Positions 59,281-64,000 of a DNA stretch of 64,000 nucleotides are shown piece after piece. The notes below the pieces were generated by a model. That model worked only from the letters and a program-made list of their open reading frames with translations. It did not search any database and had not been told where the DNA came from. The stretch's first letter is position 1. Each line of letters begins with the position of its first letter. Both the position numbers and the translations under genes were made by a program. This stretch comes from Ulota crispa (lineage: Eukaryota > Streptophyta > Bryopsida > Orthotrichales > Orthotrichaceae): the NCBI GenBank assembly GCA_963920765.1, contig OY987244.1, positions 31,104,358 through 31,168,357 of the forward strand, in the 5' to 3' direction.

Positions 59281-62200
59281 ATGAATTTGGAGGGAAAGCC
59301 TGACCCCCCTGCAAGTGTGAGTAACGAGAGAGATGCTTATGATTTAATTGCCATGTCTTTAGCTATTGAGCTTCAAAGTTTATGTTTTTATGTGATTGCA
59401 GTATCAAAAAGAGACTCTGAATTTTCTACAGAAGCTGACTTAAAATATTTTCTATGGTGTGTCTAAAAAGTTAGGTTTGCAGGAGCCTAACGTTGGAATG
59501 ACACCATTGGATGCAAACGAGATTCGCAAGGAACGTAGTAGTGGGAATAGCCATAGCCACGAAAGGAACGGCAGTATGTCTGAAGCTTTTCTAGCTGCTC
59601 CTGGTTACTCGCCGTCGTTTGCGTCTCTAGACACGAACGCCTTAGAAAGTCACCACAGACCGAAATACTCCGACACCTTCGAGGGTTTTGAGCCTCCAAG
59701 GCTTTCGGAGTCCAATGAGGTACAGGAAACGCCGAAGGTGACACGGCCGGAAGGATTGGCATTTACAACAACGCCGATGTCTGGTTATAAAACTCCGGGA
59801 CATTTTGAACCTCCTCGGGCGGGGTTTGCTACTCCGTCCTCGATTAAAGAGCAAGAAGGGGAGAAAGAGGTCGATGAAGATTTCACTTCTCCGATTGCCA
59901 ATCTTGTTGAAAAGCCTCGTGGTGGTGACTCTGCATCTTCTAGTACTCCGACAGAGGTAGTACCTGCTCAGGGCAATGGGAACTCCTTTTCGTTTGGCAG
60001 AGTTCCTGGAACGCCTGAAACGCCGAGTGTGCAGCCTGGCTATCCGAAGAACACTCCTGCACTCCCATCTCCGAGTACTCCGCCAGATTTGATACCTGCT
60101 CTGGGCAATGCGACACCTTTCCCGGTTAGTGAAATACATGGAAGTCATGCTGGCCAATCAGCTAATGAGCCCCACGCTATCGTAAAGAAGATTCCAGGAC
60201 ATGAATTGTTGAGCTCCTCATTCACAGCAACGAGCACGCCATCGACTCCTCGAACACAAGAATATTTGCATGGGGTGAATGGAGTTATTAGTACGCCAGT
60301 GATTGAATCCAGCAGCAGCTCTAGCAATACGCCCAACTTGCAGAAGAGCGTTGATGAAGTAAAACCATTTGTGAGAAAACCCACAGTTCATAGTCCCGAC
60401 ATTAACCATTCCACAAGTCATGAAGTTCCTCTTCCTGAAGATCCAGCTATGGCTATTATTCCACCATCGGAAGTGCTGGAAAGTCGTGCAACAGATTCAC
60501 CTATTGTCGTTTCTGCACGTATGTACATTGGATCTTTACAATATTTTGGAACCCGATGGTCGTTGAAGATGTGTAGGTGATGTCTAGCGAGTTCGCACTC
60601 GACTTCAGTATTCTATGGCAGTATTGCTCTATTTTTTGTATGACGTAACAGATTTAGTAAGTTTGGGCATTCCTTTTTTTTGTTTTTTAATAATTTCTAA
60701 TAATACCCGTAAAAGAGATACATAGAGCATCACAGTTGAGTAGGAGTTGAAAATTATGAAATCGTGGTTCGATTTTTGAACGCTTGCAGATTCAACGATT
60801 CCGCGGTCCTCTGACACGGGCAACATTGCAACCGCCGGTGACGAAGTTGGTGACGGAATTTTTGAAAAGCCTGTTGAACATGGAACATACACGGAGGGCA
60901 AGAGAGAACCTGGCAACGCATTGCCGCAGACTCAGATTACTAATGCTCCAGAGGCTGTTGCATTTCGTGACGTCAAGCCAAAGACGGAGGTGTCAACGTC
61001 TGCTAGCACCGCAACTCCTAAAAAAGGTATGGAATTGCTTACAGGTATCGGTTTGTTTGACTGGATAAGAATGCTATCTGCTTATCTTGCCCTGCCATTG
61101 ACGTTTGACTGGTTATCATGTAAGATTTGAGTATGCTCTGCTGCATCGCAACGTTTCAAAGGTTTCCGTACTTTGTTTTTGAATCTAGCTTTTGCTTCTC
61201 GTGCTCTATTATGTATAAATTGCTTCTTGGAAAGGAGTGATCCTTACGAATGACCTGGATATGATGATCTCAGGACCGTTCCTTGGAGCCCTCAAAACAA
61301 TGGGTACCAAAAAATGGCGTGGCCCAAATGATGATGAACTCAGAGCAATGGTGGTTATTCCGAAATACCTAAGCAGAGATATGGCCAACGCAGTTGCTAA
61401 TGAAGGAGCTGCCAATCCAGAAGGGCCTCCTGAGGGTGAAAAGATAGAAGCACCAAGCTGCCCAATTCTTGTGTTCATTAATTCAAAAAGCGGGGGTCGA
61501 TTGGGTCCTGAGCTTATGGACCACTTTGAAGAACTCATTAGCCCCGAGCAGGTTAGAAATTCTCGGATGCTCTTCTTGACATTCGCTTCTTGCCTCATTA
61601 TTTCGTTGTTTTTTTGTACAATTTTGCATGAACATCTGTTTGATATCTTAACATCACGTTATATGGTCGCTATGTTTCAGGTTTACGATTTATCAAAGCA
61701 TTCGCCTGCTGCTGTTCTTAAATATGGAGTTGGTTGTCTGGACAAGATGGTCGACTCAGACGAATGTGCTCGACAGACACGACAAAATCTTCGCATTATC
61801 GTGTGTCTCATCACTACTATTTTGTGTCCTTTTGAAATAGTTTAGTTCTACATTTGATACGACTTCTCCTTATCAATAGCGAGGGTCATGGGTGGACAAT
61901 GAGGAATTCAGGATGTTCTAGAGTTGACCTATTGGAGTGACATTTTTTTCATAATTCAGTCTCAGTATCACTTCAATTTTGCAGATCTGGATGGCTACGT
62001 TGTTGATGTTAACAATTGTCGTGCCTGCTATTCAAAGCTTGAGACCTGATGCAATGTGCAAATCTATATTAGGTCGCAGGTGGAGACGGAACTGTTGGAT
62101 GGGTTTTGTCAAGTGTGGGAGCACTTCGAGAGCTTTCGACAGTTGATCGTGTCCCTCCAGTTGGGGTTATCCCACTTGGCACAGGGAACGATCTTTCACG

Positions 62201-64000
62201 AAGTTTTGGCTGGGTAAGATAACAACAAGTCCTAGCAGGCTCTGAAGCTGACATTCTTGACGTGCTTGGACAGGCTTTGGACATGGAATTTTGTTCAGAA
62301 TAGAGCACGTTGAAGTTAGATCCTTTTCAATTGTGCTGGAATCAGGTTTGTGGTTGGCTGTGTCTTGCTGAAGGAGTTCTTTGTCCGGCATATTTTGACT
62401 GTTAACAGGGAGGAGATTTCTCTTCAACGGCTAAGTCCACTCTCAGAAAAATTATTGTGAAGACATTAGCTGCCAAGGCCGTACCTCTTGATACGTAAGT
62501 TCTCCTTCAAGGAAAATGGAGCTGTTGTGTAGATAGGGTTGTATTTCAGAGCAGTATCGAAATACGAATGAACTACTGGTACACTAACCATATTTCTGGA
62601 TGTTTTATGGATACTTGACATAATGTTGAGTAGGAAGTGTATGTAATGCTCCAGACAACTGATGCTTTCCTTCGTGAGGGCAAGATCTAGTAATAATTGT
62701 AGCAAAATACCCTGGCATTATCCTAAACAGAAAAGTTCTGCTCCCATCTCTAGTCCTATTCAACTTCTGCTCCCTTACTTTTCAACTAATTGGTCATCTT
62801 CTTACAACTTGGAGTGTCATGCAGTTGGAAGGCAGTAGTTTTGCCTTCGAAATCAGTTGCTTCAGAAGATATTAAGTTTCCACATGCAATGAAACTCCAA
62901 CAGCATGTTCCATTGCCTTCATCGGTAACCTTTCCGAATCGTTTATACCATTTCTTTAATATAATCCATATACAGAGCAATTGATACTTTAGTTTTTCTT
63001 GATGGTTTATCGTATCTGTCCGAACCTGCAGGTGGCCGGTGAAAGACATGAGAAAGATGAAGCTGATCCTGCATTCGAGGGTTTGTTTTTCAATTATTTT
63101 AGTGTTGGTAAGCTTATCCAAGAAATCTAATTTACATGGTTTTTATGATTTTCCAAGTCTTTATTTTCTACTTTGTACCATCGGAAGGCCATTCCTCAGC
63201 GTTGTATTAAGGCATCTGTACACGGTTGAGGATCCTTAAATGGAGACTGAAGAAACCATGCTTGGCTGCTTGGTGTAGGAATGGATGCTCAAGTGGCATA
63301 CGGCTTTCACCATCTACGAGATGATAAACCGTGGCTTGCTCGGGGCCGCACAGCGAATCAAGTGAGTCTGCAGACCTTGCCTGGTTTGGATTTCTTCTCA
63401 GCCAAGAACGTGTCTTAATAGGATTGACATTGATCGGTGCAGTTGGCAATCCTGGGTAATGTGTTGGCAAGAATATTGATCAATGTACGTTACATGGAAT
63501 CTGCAGATGATTTACTCCTCCTTTGGTTGCACGCAAGGTTGGTTCTGCACTGCATGCTCAATGGCTCCTCGTTCCAGGTGAAGTCTTAAGGGCTTTTTCC
63601 TCAGTAGTGATCACATTTCACTTTTTCTGGGTTACATACTGGTCGACTTTTTGAACTGAGCAGTTCTAATTCGGTGAGATGAAATTGGCCACTGGTAATT
63701 GCAATTTTAAATTTTCTTCCTGTAGGAATCTCATGGCTCGATTGGACGGCTGCAATCCGCAATTTGAACCTGTCATAATGATTCTTTGCTTGCAGAGGCG
63801 TATCAAATATATTGAAATTGTCTGTGAGGAGAAGGGGCAGCACTTCCGGAGGTTGGGAGGAAATTCATCTGCCTAGCAAGTAAGTAGTATGTTTTGAGCG
63901 CACTGTTCACTGACCAACTCTACCTCCTTTTACGCCTTCTCTTTGTATGAATCTAACGATCTATGGGTATGGGTGACAACAGTATTCGAGCAGTTGTGAT
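59281..64000 (+). CDS. Diacylglycerol kinase, plant type, long N-terminal extension (partial)
   Basis: Phosphorylates diacylglycerol to phosphatidic acid. Exons: 59281-59316, 59483-60518, 60790-61026, 61235-61551, 61681-61800, 62073-62213, 62409-62494, 62825-62924, 63032-63107, 63279-63361, 63507-63577, 63796-63879, 63983 to the window edge. Phases join to 801 codons. The catalytic domain begins near residue 511 ([16 protein letters not shown]). The ATP-site GGDGT is at about 585-589, followed by [21 protein letters not shown]. The accessory domain has [30 protein letters not shown] and WEEIHLPS. No C1 zinc finger is seen. Residues 1 to about 435 are rich in Ser, Thr and Pro with many TP pairs, and are not found in the roughly 490-residue plant enzymes I recall. 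The segment [18 protein letters not shown] repeats as [18 protein letters not shown]. The start codon opens a 12-residue exon with a GTGAGT donor; an upstream start is possible. Confidence 0.92.

Noticed and set aside
59459-59482. Upstream extension of the large exon 2 frame as the start of the diacylglycerol kinase
   Set aside because: The frame opens without a good ATG and crosses a clean acceptor (TTTGCAG at 59482). A donor-bearing short exon at 59281-59316 joins it in phase.
63679-63876. A 65-codon frame covering the end of the diacylglycerol kinase region
   Set aside because: It reads intron 11 and exon 12 in the wrong frame. The frame one base later gives [15 protein letters not shown], which fits the family and joins in phase to exon 11.

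Overview
The window looks like nuclear DNA of a streptophyte plant. Its genes are plant-type: a plastid pyruvate kinase with a transit-peptide-like N-terminus, a plant-class diacylglycerol kinase lacking an obvious C1 domain, the TFIIH helicase XPB and the APC/C subunit APC5. Three of these are split by short GT-AG introns, and telo-box motifs (AAACCCTAA) lie just upstream of APC5 and XPB. I cannot name the species. Few genes, long AT-rich spacers and many small non-autonomous transposons suit a repeat-rich genome.

Layout. 0-4.8 kb: AT-rich spacer with a CACTA-like element holding a minisatellite. 4.8-7.4 kb (-): APC5 in one exon. 7.4-11.2 kb: several tandem duplications. 11.29-16.72 kb (+): plastid pyruvate kinase, 11 exons. 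16.7-22 kb: nested small elements. 23.0-28.06 kb (-): XPB, 17 exons. 29.1-43.3 kb: a nest of elements containing a broken Ty3/gypsy retrotransposon (30.05-39.34 kb, - strand) whose integrase end carries a PHD finger. 47.43-47.88 kb (+): a small secreted protein of unknown function. 48-58 kb: AT-rich spacer with hairpin elements. 59.28 kb to the right edge (+): diacylglycerol kinase, 13 exons in view, continuing past the window.

The most unusual signal is a set of at least three small repeat families (A, B, C). Their ends read CCC(C/T)TAAA and they are flanked by TTAA. One filled site can be compared with related copies lacking the insertion; it shows insertion at a single TTAA with TTAA duplicated. 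That is the target preference of piggyBac-type (also Kolobok or Sola3) transposons. The retrotransposon splits one copy of family A, with GATC on both sides, giving a relative order of insertions.

The host genes are housekeeping genes of separate pathways (mitotic ubiquitination, plastid glycolysis, transcription and DNA repair, lipid signalling). I see no operon-like or cluster logic joining them. Exon boundaries were placed by eye from splice signals, reading phase and recalled family sequences.
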